From assembly GCA_040751755.1 (NCBI GenBank), contig JBFMHC010000035.1:62001-126000 (forward strand): a stretch of DNA of 64,000 bases, given 5' to 3'. Position numbers and translations under genes: made by a program. This DNA is from PFJX01 sp040751755 (lineage in GTDB: Bacteria; Pseudomonadota; Gammaproteobacteria; Burkholderiales; Thiobacillaceae). The notes below the pieces were generated by a model. It had not been told where the DNA came from. It was given only the letters and a program-made list of their open reading frames with translations, and made no database searches. This document shows, piece after piece, positions 1-8,705 of the stretch (the stretch's first letter is position 1; every line of letters begins with the position of its first letter).

Positions 1-473
1 CATACCCGCGCGCTGCCACCCGTGGCGATGGTGAAGAGGCCGCCCTTGATGCCGTAATAGCCGATCGACAGGGCGACGACCCAGATAAACCAGTCCAGCT
101 TCTGCTTGTCGGACACCAGGGCCAGGATCAGGAAGATGAAGATCTGGATCTTGATGAACCTGTCCAGCTCCTTCAGCGCGCCCTCGGGGTTGACCGCGAA
201 GAGCGTGGTGAAGCAGACCCAGCCGATCAGCAGCAGCAGGACGACGCTTTCCCGCGACCAGATGTTCAGCTTGTTCTGCTTGCCGGTGACGAGGCCAACC
301 AGCGTGATGCCGGCGACCAGCTGCGCGAAGGGAAAGCTGTGGGCGAAGCCGTAGGTCAGCTTGTGGGGGTTCATGAGGCTGATCCAGGTCCACAGGTAGG
401 CGCCGATGTACGGCCGGCTGAAGACTTTGCTCAGGCCCCAGAGGACTACCAGGAGGAGTAGGAGGTCGCGCAT
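1..473 (-). CDS. O-antigen-ligase-like protein, exosortase A-associated (3' part beyond window)
   Basis: The first 157 codons run from an ATG at 473 on the minus strand off the left edge. The product begins MRDLLLLLVVLWGLSKVF and continues with RPYIGAYLWTWISLMNP and several hydrophobic segments, matching the N-terminal domain of the putative O-glycosylation ligase of exosortase A loci (Wzy/WaaL-like multi-pass inner-membrane proteins). Such proteins are thought to polymerise or transfer the exopolysaccharide or glycan whose sugars are added by neighbouring glycosyltransferases. The gene follows the beta-helix gene by about 65 bases in the same direction as the rest of the XrtA cluster. The active-site loop lies outside the window, so the function is by family resemblance and context. 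Confidence 0.8.
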   Translation of the reverse strand, partial: MRDLLLLLVVLWGLSKVFSRPYIGAYLWTWISLMNPHKLTYGFAHSFPFAQLVAGITLVGLVTGKQNKLNIWSRESVVLLLLIGWVCFTTLFAVNPEGALKELDRFIKIQIFIFLILALVSDKQKLDWFIWVVALSIGYYGIKGGLFTIATGGSARV

Positions 474-538
474 GATAGGTGGCGTTTATTCGCTGAAGTG
501 TCGGGCCGGACCGTGTGCCCGCCGTTCGGCCGGACGGG

Positions 539-1573
539 TCATTCCTTCGCCATGGTGATGTTGTCGGCCATCTGCACGGCCCCGTCTATCCTCGTGCAGC
601 CGACGAAGCGGTTGCGGCTGACCGCCGCCGTCGCGATCCGCGGCTTGACCCAGATCAGCCGGCAGCCTTGGCGCAGGTCGTTGACGAAGGTGTTGCCGAT
701 GACGCGCAACTGGTTCATGGCGTGGGGCATGTTTTCCGCGCCGTAGGCGACCATGGTGTGGTTTTCCGCCCATTTGCCACGGTGCAGGGTGTTGCCCTCG
801 ATCACCGCGTCTCCCCCCGAGGGCAGGTCGATGAGATAGCTGGACCGGCCGGTCGGGCCGTCCTGGATGCGGTTGTTCTGGATCAGCGTGACGGCTGCGC
901 GGCTCTTCACCTGGTGCCCGATCCGGGCGTTCTGGCTGACGCTGTTGCGCAGGGTGAATTTGCGGATCGCGCCGATGTAGATGTTGTGCGAGCGCCCGTC
1001 GCCATGGCCGTTGTGGTCGAACTCGGAGCCTTCCACCAAGACCTCGCTCTCCGGGTTCGCGCCGGTGAGGATGCCGTTCTCGTTGTCCCGGAACAGGCAG
1101 TCGCGCACCGTCAGGTTGGCGCCTTCGAGACGGATGCCGGCGCCATTCCGGTCCGGCACGCGCGCGTCGATGAAGGCGATGTTCTCGATCGTCGTGTTGC
1201 GGCCCTTGACGACCCAGATCGCCTTGCCTTCCGCCGTGACGCCCTGGCTGAGCAGTTGTGCCTTGCCGCCGATGCCGCGGATCGTCAGGTTGCTGGCACG
1301 CCAGACGGCGGCGTCGCCGGGGTAGTAGGCCGCCTCGATCTCGATGGTGTCGCCGTCGCGGGCGAGGGCTGCCGCCTGGCTGGGGAGTCGCAGGGGGTGG
1401 TGTGGGCCGACCTTCAGGGTGTCCGCGAATGCGGCGGATGCGGCCAGGGACAGCGCCAGCAGGCCGATGGCGGAGCTGGAACGAAGCCGCGGCGAAGGCC
1501 AGGCCCGCGCCGTCGCTCGTGCTCGCCGGGTGCGTTGCAGGAGATGTCCCCGGTCAGGCAATGGTTGGTTCAC
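539..1573 (-). CDS. Right-handed parallel beta-helix repeat protein, exported
   Basis: The product (about 344 aa) has an Arg-rich N-terminus, a hydrophobic segment (AIGLLALSLAASAAFA) that looks like a signal peptide, and then repeated short strands with Asn/Gly turns (LTIRGIGGKAQLLSQG, TTIENIAFIDARV, LTVRDCLFRDNENGILTG) typical of PbH1/pectate-lyase-like folds. Such proteins in polysaccharide clusters may bind, epimerise or cleave the polymer in the periplasm; no catalytic residues were assigned. The GTG at 1573 was chosen because GAGGTG lies just upstream; a GTG at 1585 and a TTG at 1561 are alternatives. The start overlaps the end of the preceding glycosyltransferase gene by 20 bases, suggesting translational coupling. 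Confidence 0.75.
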   Translation of the reverse strand: MNQPLPDRGHLLQRTRRARATARAWPSPRLRSSSAIGLLALSLAASAAFADTLKVGPHHPLRLPSQAAALARDGDTIEIEAAYYPGDAAVWRASNLTIRGIGGKAQLLSQGVTAEGKAIWVVKGRNTTIENIAFIDARVPDRNGAGIRLEGANLTVRDCLFRDNENGILTGANPESEVLVEGSEFDHNGHGDGRSHNIYIGAIRKFTLRNSVSQNARIGHQVKSRAAVTLIQNNRIQDGPTGRSSYLIDLPSGGDAVIEGNTLHRGKWAENHTMVAYGAENMPHAMNQLRVIGNTFVNDLRQGCRLIWVKPRIATAAVSRNRFVGCTRIDGAVQMADNITMAKE

Positions 1574-2753
1574 TGAACACCTCACACAGCTTGGCGACAC
1601 GCTGGTCCCATGAGTTCGCTTCGGCATGGGCACGGATGGCGCCACGGTCCCAGGCGTTGCCCAGGCCCCGGTCGATGGCCTGCAACAGCGCCGGCCCGTC
1701 GCCGAAGGGCACCGTCTCTCCCAGTTCCTGTCTGCACACCACCTCCGGGTTGCCGTCCACGTCCGTCGTCACCACCGGCAGGCCGCAGGCCATGGCCTCC
1801 AGGAACACGTTGGCCCAGCCTTCCCGGCGCGTGGCGAGGACGAACAGGTCGGCGGCGGAGAGCGGCCATTTCAGCTCGTCCGGCTTCATGGGGCCGAGGA
1901 AGCGCACGTGTTCCTCCAGGCCCAGTTCCGCGACCTGCCGGCGCAGCTGCGCCTCCATGTTGTCCGCGCCGGTGGCGCCGCCGACGATGAGGTAGCGCAG
2001 GCCTGGGTGCCTTCTGACCAGTTCCGGCATGACCTCGATGACGCGGTGGAAGCCCTTGCGCTCGATCAGCCAGCCGACGGAGATCATCACCGGGTCGTCG
2101 TCGTCCAGGTCGAGGCGGCGTCTCGCCTCGGCGCGGTCGACCGGCTGGAAGCGCTGGCAGTCGACGGCGTTGCCGATCGCCACAGTTTTCTCTTCCGGTA
2201 CCCCAAGGGTCACGGCCAGCCGCCGCAGGGAGTCGGAGACGCCGATGACCTTGCGCGCCTGCCGCAGGCCCGCGGCGATGCGCTGCCTGAACGCCGGGGT
2301 CTCCGCGTAGGTGCGTTCGGAGCCGCGCAGCGTGACCGTGAGGGGCACCCCGAACCAGCGCGCGAGCAGGCCGGCGGCGTGGCCGTCCGGATAGCCGAAG
2401 TGGGCGTCGATATGGGTGAAGCCGAATTCGCGCTTGAGCCGGCGCACGGTGAGATAGCTGCCCAGGGCCATGAAGGTGCTGTCCCAGTGCTTGAGCACGC
2501 CGGGCAGGCTGAGGAAGCGGGGCGCGTGGACGGCGATGCCCTGCTGCGTCTCGACGCGCGGCGCCACGGGGCGGAAGCGGGGGCGGCGCAGGCGGATCAG
2601 CCAGTCGAACGGCGACCAGGCCTTGGGCGAGACGACGACGATGGGCAGGTGCTGCGCGACGCGGAACATGCGCTCGCGGATGAACACGCCGGCGTTGGGG
2701 TCCGCCGGGCTGGGAAACAGGCTGGAGAAGACCAACAGGCGCGGCGTGTCCAT
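1554..2753 (-). CDS. Glycosyltransferase family 4 (GT-B), XrtA cluster
   Basis: A 399-residue GT-B retaining glycosyltransferase. The N-terminal Rossmann half starts LLVFSSLFPSPADPNAGVF, an acceptor-domain opening typical of GT4. The C-terminal nucleotide-sugar half contains GWLIERKGFHRVIE (about 227-240) and the E-x7-E motif EGWANVFLE (311-319) followed by AMACGLPVV. It probably adds one sugar to a lipid-linked exopolysaccharide repeat on the cytoplasmic side. It starts one base after the next glycosyltransferase gene ends (2755), so they are surely co-transcribed. Sugar specificity cannot be read from sequence. Confidence 0.9.
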   Translation of the reverse strand: MDTPRLLVFSSLFPSPADPNAGVFIRERMFRVAQHLPIVVVSPKAWSPFDWLIRLRRPRFRPVAPRVETQQGIAVHAPRFLSLPGVLKHWDSTFMALGSYLTVRRLKREFGFTHIDAHFGYPDGHAAGLLARWFGVPLTVTLRGSERTYAETPAFRQRIAAGLRQARKVIGVSDSLRRLAVTLGVPEEKTVAIGNAVDCQRFQPVDRAEARRRLDLDDDDPVMISVGWLIERKGFHRVIEVMPELVRRHPGLRYLIVGGATGADNMEAQLRRQVAELGLEEHVRFLGPMKPDELKWPLSAADLFVLATRREGWANVFLEAMACGLPVVTTDVDGNPEVVCRQELGETVPFGDGPALLQAIDRGLGNAWDRGAIRAHAEANSWDQRVAKLCEVFSEPTIA

Positions 2754-2754
2754 G

Positions 2755-3921
2755 TCAGGCAGGGCGTTGCGTGCGGATCAGTTCGCTCGCCATCTCGGTG
2801 ACGCGGCGGGCGTTCTCCAGCCAGGTCAGGCGCTGCTCGTCGATGCTGCGGCGCGCACCCTCGCCCAGGCGTTCGCGCAGGGCGGGGTCGGCGAGGAGCT
2901 CGTCCAGCGTGGCCTCGAAGGCACCGGCAGTGCGGCCGTCGAACAGGCGGGCGTTCTCGCCGTCGCGCAGCACCTCCATCAGGTTGGGCTCCTTGGGTGC
3001 CACCACGGCCTTGCCCAGGGCCAGGTATTCGAACAGCTTGAGCGGCGAGGCGTAGTGGGTCACGGCCGGCTGCAGGGCGATGTCGAAGGCGGCCACCATC
3101 TCGGGCACGCGGTCGCGGTGCACCAGGCCGGTGAAGGTGACCTGCTCGGCGATGCCCAGGCGCGCCGCCTGGGCCTCCAGGTCCGCTCGCACCGGGCCGT
3201 CGCCCACCATCAGCAGGTGCACCCTGGCGTCGTTCTTGTGTTTCGCCATCCAGTCGATCACCCGGTCGATGCCGTGCCAGTCGCGCACGAAGCCGGTGAA
3301 GCCGAGCACGGTGCGGCCCTCCAGGCCGAGGCGCGACTTGGCGCCGGCGTTGTCCGGGGCGGCGTCGAAGTGGGCGCGGTTGATGCCGTTCGGGATCACC
3401 CGGATCTGCGATTCCGCCACCCCGGCGCGGCTGACGTAGCCGCCCAGAACGCGCGTCACCGGCAGCACGCGGTCGGCGCCGCGCCAGGTCCAGGCCTCGA
3501 TGCGCTGCGCCAGCCGGGGGAAGGCGAGGCCGCCGTAGCGGTTGCGCTCCTCCGCCAGCGGCGCGTTCACTTCCAGCAGGAGCGGCAGTTTGCTGCGGCG
3601 GTGCAGCCAGACGCCGGCGAGCAGATACAGGTTGTAGCGCTCGTAGATGAAGTCCGGCCGGTGCTCGCGCGCCAGGGCGGCGAGGCGGCGGTAGGCGGCA
3701 ATGGAATAGGCCAGCTCCAGCAGTTCGTAGACCGCCTTCGGCAGGTGCGCGCGGATGCGGTCCACCCAGCCGCTGGAGGCGCCGAATTCCTGCGCCTCGG
3801 CGCCGGCGGGGGCGGCGACGATGACCTCGTGACCGAGTTCGCGCATCGCCGTGATCATCTCCTCGATGTGGACGGCCTGGCCGTCCTTCGAGGCGGTGCG
3901 GTGGTGATAGAGGATCTTCAT
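2755..3921 (-). CDS. Glycosyltransferase family 4 (GT-B), XrtA cluster
   Basis: A 388-residue GT4-type protein. It opens MKILYHHRTASKDGQAVHIEEM, with a glycine-containing acceptor loop, has the IPNGI turn (about 176-180) that begins the donor domain, and a nucleotide-sugar pocket around TGFVRDWHGIDRVI (209-222) and SPLKLFEYLALGKAVV (292-307). The second Glu of the usual E-x7-E is represented by the FEYLALG segment. It sits between another glycosyltransferase and the amidotransferase with almost no intergenic space, so it is inferred to act on the same polysaccharide. Donor and acceptor are unknown. Confidence 0.9.
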   Translation of the reverse strand: MKILYHHRTASKDGQAVHIEEMITAMRELGHEVIVAAPAGAEAQEFGASSGWVDRIRAHLPKAVYELLELAYSIAAYRRLAALAREHRPDFIYERYNLYLLAGVWLHRRSKLPLLLEVNAPLAEERNRYGGLAFPRLAQRIEAWTWRGADRVLPVTRVLGGYVSRAGVAESQIRVIPNGINRAHFDAAPDNAGAKSRLGLEGRTVLGFTGFVRDWHGIDRVIDWMAKHKNDARVHLLMVGDGPVRADLEAQAARLGIAEQVTFTGLVHRDRVPEMVAAFDIALQPAVTHYASPLKLFEYLALGKAVVAPKEPNLMEVLRDGENARLFDGRTAGAFEATLDELLADPALRERLGEGARRSIDEQRLTWLENARRVTEMASELIRTQRPA

Positions 3922-3931
3922 GAAGCCCGGA

Positions 3932-5830
3932 TCAACCCCGTGTCTCGTTCTGCCGCAGGAAGGCTTCGAACATCAGCAGGCTCCACAGCGCCGGGTTGTG
4001 GTCGCGCCGGCCGGAGATGTGTTCGTCGGCCATCTTGCGCAGCTCCGTCATGTTGAAGAGGCCGGTGTCGGCCAGGCGCGGGACGTTCACGGCGTCCAGC
4101 AGCTTCTGCTTGAGCGGGCCGCGGAACCACTCGGCGAGCGGGATGGAGAAACCCATCTTGCGGCGGTACATGATGTCGTGCGGCAGGTAGGGCTCCAGGG
4201 CCTTCTTCAGCATGTACTTGCCTTCCGCGCCCTGGATCTTCAGCGATGAGGGCAGGCCGGAGACCCACTCCACCAGCTTGTGGTCCAGGAAGGGCACGCG
4301 CACCTCCAGGGCGTGCGCCATGCTGGCGCGGTCCACCTTGGTGAGGATGTCGCCCACAAGGTAGGTCTTGAAGTCCAGGTACTGCACTTGGCCGTAGATG
4401 TCGCGGCTGGGGTTGTTGCGGTCGTGCCGGCGCAGGACCTCGACGGCGTTGTAGCCGTTCAGGCGCCGCTTGAAGGCGTCACTGAACATGCGGCTGCGCA
4501 GGGTGTCGCTGCACACCGAGACGCCGTGGAAGTAGCCGGCGACGCTGTCGCGGCCCAGGGCCTCGAAGGTGGTCTTGGCGCGCAACACCTTGGGCGCCCA
4601 GTCGGCCTTGGGGTAGAGGTGGCCGAGCGCGCCGAACAGGGGCATGCGCAGGCCGTCCGGCATGGTGCGGCGCATCTTCTCCTCGATGCCGTGCCAGCGG
4701 TAGCGGCGGTAGCCGATGAAGTTCTCGTCGCCGCCGTCGCCGGAGAGGGCAACGGTGACGTCCTTGCGCGCCAGCTCGCAGACGCGGTAGGTGGGCATGG
4801 CGGAGGAGTCGGCGTAGGGCTCGTCGTAGAGGCGCGCGAGTTCGTCCACCAGGCCGATGTCGTCGGCCTCCACGGTATGCACGTGGTGGTCGGTGCGGTA
4901 GCGGTCGGCGACCGCCTGGGCGTGTTCGGATTCGTTGTAGCGGGGGTCGGAGAAGGCGATGGCGCAGGTCTTCACCGGTTTGTCGGTCAGGCCCGCCATC
5001 ATCGCCACCACGGCGGAGGAGTCGACGCCGCCGGAGAGGAAGGCGCCCAGGGGCACCTCGGCGACCATGCGGATGTCCACGGCCTCGCGGAAGCGCTCGA
5101 TGAACTCCGCGTTGGCGTCTTCCAGGCTGATCGGGCCGTGCGCCTGGAAGGGCACGTCCCAGTACTGCTGCGGCTGCGGCACGGGGCGGCCGCGGCGGAT
5201 CAGCAGGCGGTGGCCGGGCGGCAGCTTGAGCGCGCTCTTGTAGATGGTGCGCGGCTCGGGCACGTAGCCGTAGCCGAAGTAGTCCTCCACCGCCTCGTCG
5301 TCGATGTCGCGGCGGAAGCCGGGCCACGCGGTGAGGGTCTTGAGCTCGGAGCCGAACACCAGGAAGCCTTCGTCGGTGACGGCGTAGTGCAGGGGCTTCA
5401 CGCCCAGGCGGTCGCGCGCCATGAAGAACACCTGCTGTTTGCGGTCCCACAGGGCGAAGGCGAACATGCCGCGGAAGTGGTGCACGCAGTCCACGCCCCA
5501 CTGTTCCCAGGCGTGGACGATGGTCTCGGTGTCGGAGCGGGTCTTGAAGGTGTGGCCGAGGGCGGTGAGCTCGGGGATCAGGTCGACGAAGTTGTAGATC
5601 TCGCCGTTGAACACCACCGCCACCGTGCCGTCCTCGTTGAACATGGGCTGCTGCCCGGCGGCGATGTCGATGATGGACAGGCGGCGGTGGCCGAAGCCGA
5701 GGCCGGGCTCCAAGTACAGGCCCGCCTCGTCGGGGCCGCGGTGCCACTGGATGTCGTTGATGCGCTGCATCACGTCGCGGTCGATGGGCCGCTGTTCGCG
5801 CAGGTCGAAGATGCCGGTAATGCCGCACAT
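3932..5830 (-). CDS. XrtA/PEP-CTERM-type glutamine amidotransferase (asparagine synthase-like)
   Basis: A 632-residue two-domain protein of the AsnB family, in the subfamily repeatedly found in exosortase A loci. The N-terminal class II glutaminase has the nucleophile Cys2 (MCGITGIFD) and the VFNGEIYN motif (73-80). The C-terminal ATP-pyrophosphatase domain has the P-loop SGGVDS at 266-271. By family it would hydrolyse glutamine and use AMP activation to amidate a carboxyl group. In this context the substrate is more likely a uronic acid or amino-acid decoration of the exopolysaccharide than free aspartate; that is inference. It lies 32 bases downstream of the stp2-type glycosyltransferase gene. 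Confidence 0.9.
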   Translation of the reverse strand: MCGITGIFDLREQRPIDRDVMQRINDIQWHRGPDEAGLYLEPGLGFGHRRLSIIDIAAGQQPMFNEDGTVAVVFNGEIYNFVDLIPELTALGHTFKTRSDTETIVHAWEQWGVDCVHHFRGMFAFALWDRKQQVFFMARDRLGVKPLHYAVTDEGFLVFGSELKTLTAWPGFRRDIDDEAVEDYFGYGYVPEPRTIYKSALKLPPGHRLLIRRGRPVPQPQQYWDVPFQAHGPISLEDANAEFIERFREAVDIRMVAEVPLGAFLSGGVDSSAVVAMMAGLTDKPVKTCAIAFSDPRYNESEHAQAVADRYRTDHHVHTVEADDIGLVDELARLYDEPYADSSAMPTYRVCELARKDVTVALSGDGGDENFIGYRRYRWHGIEEKMRRTMPDGLRMPLFGALGHLYPKADWAPKVLRAKTTFEALGRDSVAGYFHGVSVCSDTLRSRMFSDAFKRRLNGYNAVEVLRRHDRNNPSRDIYGQVQYLDFKTYLVGDILTKVDRASMAHALEVRVPFLDHKLVEWVSGLPSSLKIQGAEGKYMLKKALEPYLPHDIMYRRKMGFSIPLAEWFRGPLKQKLLDAVNVPRLADTGLFNMTELRKMADEHISGRRDHNPALWSLLMFEAFLRQNETRG

Positions 5831-5862
5831 GGGTTCGTCTCAGGCCTCGCGGGCCAGCCTCC

Positions 5863-7095
5863 TCATAACAGTTTTTCGTACACCGCCTGGTAGGCGGCGG
5901 CGGTCCGCGGCCAGGAGAACGCCTGTTCGATGCGTGCCCGGGCGGCGATCCCCTGGCGCTGGCGGCGCGGTGCGTCGGCAGCATATTCGGCCAGCAGGCG
6001 CGTCAGGGCGGTCTCGTCACCTGCAGCAAACATCATGCCGGTTTCCCCCTCGTTCACCAACTCCGGCGTGCCGCCGACGCGGGAGGCGACGATCGGCAGG
6101 CCGCTGGCCATGGCCTCGAGGATGGTGTTGGAGATGCCCTCGCCCAGGGAGGGCAGGACGAACACGTCGAAGGCGCGCAGCCAGTCGGCGGTGTCGCTGC
6201 GGTCGCCGGGGAAGTGGGCCTGGCGCGACAGTCCGGCGGCGTCGATCAGGGCCTGGCACTCGCCGCGCGTCGGGCCGTCGCCGACGATGACGAGGCGCAG
6301 GCCCGCGGCCACCGGCGATTCCTTGCACAGGCGGATGAAGGCGCGCACCAGGGTGGGGTAGTCCTTCACCGCCGCCATGCGCCCGATGCTGCCGATGACG
6401 CAGGTGGCATCGGTGAAGAAGTCTTGCAGCCCCTCGCCCTTGAGGGGAGAGGGGTGGGGGAGAGGGTGGTTCGTGGGGTGTTCATGGGCGGCTGTGGCGC
6501 CCTCACCCTCTCCCCGGCCTTTATGCCCTTCAGGGTGCCCCCCCCTCGAAAGGGAGGGCGCGAACTTCACGCTGTCCACGCCGTTGTAGATCTGGCTCAG
6601 GCGCGCATCGGGGACGTGCACGGTGTCCTTCAGCCAGCCCTCCAGGTCGCGGCTGACGGCGATGTAGTGGTGCACGATGCGCCGCGCCGCGCGGCGCATG
6701 ACGTTGTATTTCCAGTTGGTGCCGTCGATGTCGTACATGTCGCGTCCGTGCTCGCCGTGCACCCGCCCCTTGACGCCCCACAGCGCGCCCACGAACTGCG
6801 CCTCCAGGGCGTTCAGGTTGCGGGTGTGGAGGATGTCCGGGCGCAGCTCGGAGAACAGCCGGTACAGGCGCGGCATCCAGCTGTAGTCGTGGCCGGGGCG
6901 CTTGCCGAGGTCGAAGAACTCCACCGGCTGCGCGGTGATGCGCTTGCGGAACTCGCCGTAGCCGGTCTGGCTGATCACCACGTGGCGGAAGCGCTCCGGC
7001 GGCAGGTGATTGAACAGGTTGACCATGCCGTTCTCCATGCCGCCGGTGCCGAAGTGGTAGACCACGTGGGCGATGAGGGGGCGGGAGTCGCTCAT
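5863..7095 (-). CDS. PEP-CTERM/XrtA system glycosyltransferase (stp2-like) with repeat-derived insertion
   Basis: A 410-residue GT4 protein starting MSDSRPLIAHVVYHFGTGGM, the signature opening of the sugar transferase linked to exosortase A (stp2 type). The donor half contains GSIGRMAAVKDYPTLV (235-250) and the E-x7-E motif GEGISNTILE before AMASGLPIV. Between IYNGVDSVKFAP and the donor domain, residues about 181-223 are a low-complexity Gly/His/Pro stretch (for example HPLPHPSPLKGEG). It is encoded by a palindromic GC-rich repeat also found between genes elsewhere in this window. The insertion keeps the frame, so the gene may still be functional. The stop overlaps nothing; the start overlaps the end of xrtA by 4 bases. 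Confidence 0.9.
   Translation of the reverse strand: MSDSRPLIAHVVYHFGTGGMENGMVNLFNHLPPERFRHVVISQTGYGEFRKRITAQPVEFFDLGKRPGHDYSWMPRLYRLFSELRPDILHTRNLNALEAQFVGALWGVKGRVHGEHGRDMYDIDGTNWKYNVMRRAARRIVHHYIAVSRDLEGWLKDTVHVPDARLSQIYNGVDSVKFAPSLSRGGHPEGHKGRGEGEGATAAHEHPTNHPLPHPSPLKGEGLQDFFTDATCVIGSIGRMAAVKDYPTLVRAFIRLCKESPVAAGLRLVIVGDGPTRGECQALIDAAGLSRQAHFPGDRSDTADWLRAFDVFVLPSLGEGISNTILEAMASGLPIVASRVGGTPELVNEGETGMMFAAGDETALTRLLAEYAADAPRRQRQGIAARARIEQAFSWPRTAAAYQAVYEKLL
6430..6560. repeat. GC-rich palindromic repeat pair inside the stp2-like glycosyltransferase gene
   Basis: About 130 bases consist of a CCCCTCGCCCTTGAGGGG-type element followed by an inverted partner. A perfect 12-bp stem joins 6457-6468 (GGGGAGAGGGTG) to 6504-6515 (CACCCTCTCCCC), and a second palindrome lies at 6520-6560. 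The same element occurs between genes at 14145-14186, 14845-14892 and 16018-16061. Here it interrupts a conserved glycosyltransferase in frame between its two Rossmann domains. Confidence 0.75.
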
Positions 7096-8630
7096 TGGCG
7101 GCGGGCGTCCAGGACGGAAGGGAGTTCGCGCCGTACCGCCTCGGCCAGATGCCTCAGGCTGGGTTCGGCCTCCTTGGGCACCTCGTCATACGGCACCACG
7201 AGGATGATGATCGCCCCGGCATCGCTGAGACCGCGCAACTTGTTCCAGGCGAGCAAGAGCTTGGCCTCGAACGGACTGCCCACATCCGCGCCGTCGACGT
7301 GGTTCCAGTACCAGACGCGCAGGCGCTGGCCGGTCTTGCGCGAGTCGAGCAGGGCATCGCGCACGGATGCGGTGGCGCCACCCGGCAAGGCGAGCGCGTA
7401 ATCCGTTTCCGAAGGCCTGCGCCACGTTTCGTCCTTCTCCTTGGCCAGCACGTTCTGGCTGTTGATGAGTTCGGCATTCTGACGTTGCGTGCCATACCAG
7501 CCGACATAGAGCATGGCGGAATGCCCCTCCCGGACCAGGTGCAGGCTGCGGACATCGTCCATGCCCCGCCATTGCGGTTGCCAGTCGGTGACGGGGGTGG
7601 GGCTGGGCAGCCAGCCGGTAGGCGGCGCGAGGTCCTTCAGGGGGGAGGGCAGGGGGGGGCGTTGCGCCAGGTGCTGGGCATAGAGGGCCGTGGCGCCAAC
7701 GGCGAGGATGGCGGCCAGCGCGACCGGCCAGGCGGGCCGGGGGAGCTGTGCCGGTTCGCCGGCGCTCGGCGAGGGGGTGTCGTCCTCGCGCCAGCGGTTG
7801 CCGACCCAGAACATGCCCAGTATGACGATGCCGAACCAGATCCAGCCATAGATCAGGTGGTCGAAGCCGACCGCCAGGGTCATGTTGGAAAAATGCCTCA
7901 TCAGGACAATGATCACTGCGCGGAAGCCGTTCGCGAGGATGGGCACGACGATGGAGGCAACGCCGAAGGCCAGACGCTTCCACCAGGTGCGGTAGCTTAG
8001 GTAGGCGTACAGCCAGCCCAGTACGATGGAGGAGAGGAAGTAGCGCATGCCGGAGCAGGCCTCCACCACGCTCCAGTCGCCGCTTGGCAGGGAGAAGAAC
8101 GAGCCCTCGCGGTAGACCGGTATGTTCAGGAGGTGCAGGGTGCCGACCGTGAAGTCGGCGGTGAAGTTGATGAGGTGGGGGATCAGGGAGTCGCCGTTGG
8201 GCACCATGAGCAACAGGTACGTCAGCGGGAAGAACAAGGTCCAGATCAACCGCCATCCCAGCAGGGCCCAGACGGAGGCGAGGGCGAGTGCGACCAGGGC
8301 ATAATGCTCGATCACCTGCACCCCCGCGATTCGTGCCGCCAGCCAGAGGGCCGACAGCGCCAGGACCAGAGGCAGGGCGCGCCAATCCCCCCGTGCGGGG
8401 ACCGCCATGGCCTCCCGGCGTTGGCGCCAGATCAGCCAGAGCGAGATAGGCAGGACCACGTAGCCGTGGGTGTAGGTCTCGGAACTGTCCCAGACGCTGA
8501 TCATGCTCGCCAGCGTCGGGTGGAGCAGGGCGAGGATGGCGATCCAGGTGAGCGCGACCAGGCCGACGGATTGGAGCCAGGCCCTTGCGGCCAGGGGCTG
8601 TGCGGCGGTGGTCGGCGCTGTGGTCGTCAT
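7092..8630 (-). CDS. xrtA: Exosortase A with C-terminal EpsI domain
   Basis: A 512-residue integral membrane protease/transpeptidase that by family cleaves PEP-CTERM sorting signals at the inner membrane. Residues 1-280 hold about eight hydrophobic segments and the catalytic set: Cys192 in VVEACSGMRY, Arg237 in ANGFRAVIIV and His258 in GFDHLIYGW. Residues about 300-512 form the EpsI-like domain (one membrane segment, then a periplasmic part with MLYVGWYGTQRQ) that is normally fused to XrtA. The two parts are joined by a Pro-rich linker (PPLPSPLKDL, 325-334) whose DNA matches the dispersed GC repeat. It is the first gene of the polysaccharide operon. No PEP-CTERM substrate is seen in this window. 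Confidence 0.95.
   Translation of the reverse strand: MTTTAPTTAAQPLAARAWLQSVGLVALTWIAILALLHPTLASMISVWDSSETYTHGYVVLPISLWLIWRQRREAMAVPARGDWRALPLVLALSALWLAARIAGVQVIEHYALVALALASVWALLGWRLIWTLFFPLTYLLLMVPNGDSLIPHLINFTADFTVGTLHLLNIPVYREGSFFSLPSGDWSVVEACSGMRYFLSSIVLGWLYAYLSYRTWWKRLAFGVASIVVPILANGFRAVIIVLMRHFSNMTLAVGFDHLIYGWIWFGIVILGMFWVGNRWREDDTPSPSAGEPAQLPRPAWPVALAAILAVGATALYAQHLAQRPPLPSPLKDLAPPTGWLPSPTPVTDWQPQWRGMDDVRSLHLVREGHSAMLYVGWYGTQRQNAELINSQNVLAKEKDETWRRPSETDYALALPGGATASVRDALLDSRKTGQRLRVWYWNHVDGADVGSPFEAKLLLAWNKLRGLSDAGAIIILVVPYDEVPKEAEPSLRHLAEAVRRELPSVLDARRQ
7634..7659. repeat. Degenerate copy of the GC-rich repeat within xrtA linker
   Basis: The 22 bases 7634-7655 match the intergenic element at 14154-14175 at 21 of 22 positions (CCTTCAGGGGGGAGGGC versus CCTTGAGGGGGGAGGGC, then AGGGG) and end in a run of eight G (7652-7659). 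The sequence encodes the Pro-rich linker between the exosortase and EpsI domains. Chance similarity in GC-rich DNA is possible. Confidence 0.5.
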
Positions 8631-8660
8631 CCCGTGTCGTTTTGATTCGAATAGCGCCGC

Positions 8661-8666
8661 ATTCTA
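8661..8666 (-). promoter_or_regulatory. Possible -10 element for the xrtA operon
   Basis: On the minus strand TAGAAT lies 31 bases before the xrtA ATG at 8630, in the 133-base divergent region shared with aroB. No good -35 was seen at the usual distance, so this is a weak call. Confidence 0.3.
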
Positions 8667-8705
8667 GCCTGAACTTTTTCGCACGAACGAGAATGGGCGC
8701 CGAAG

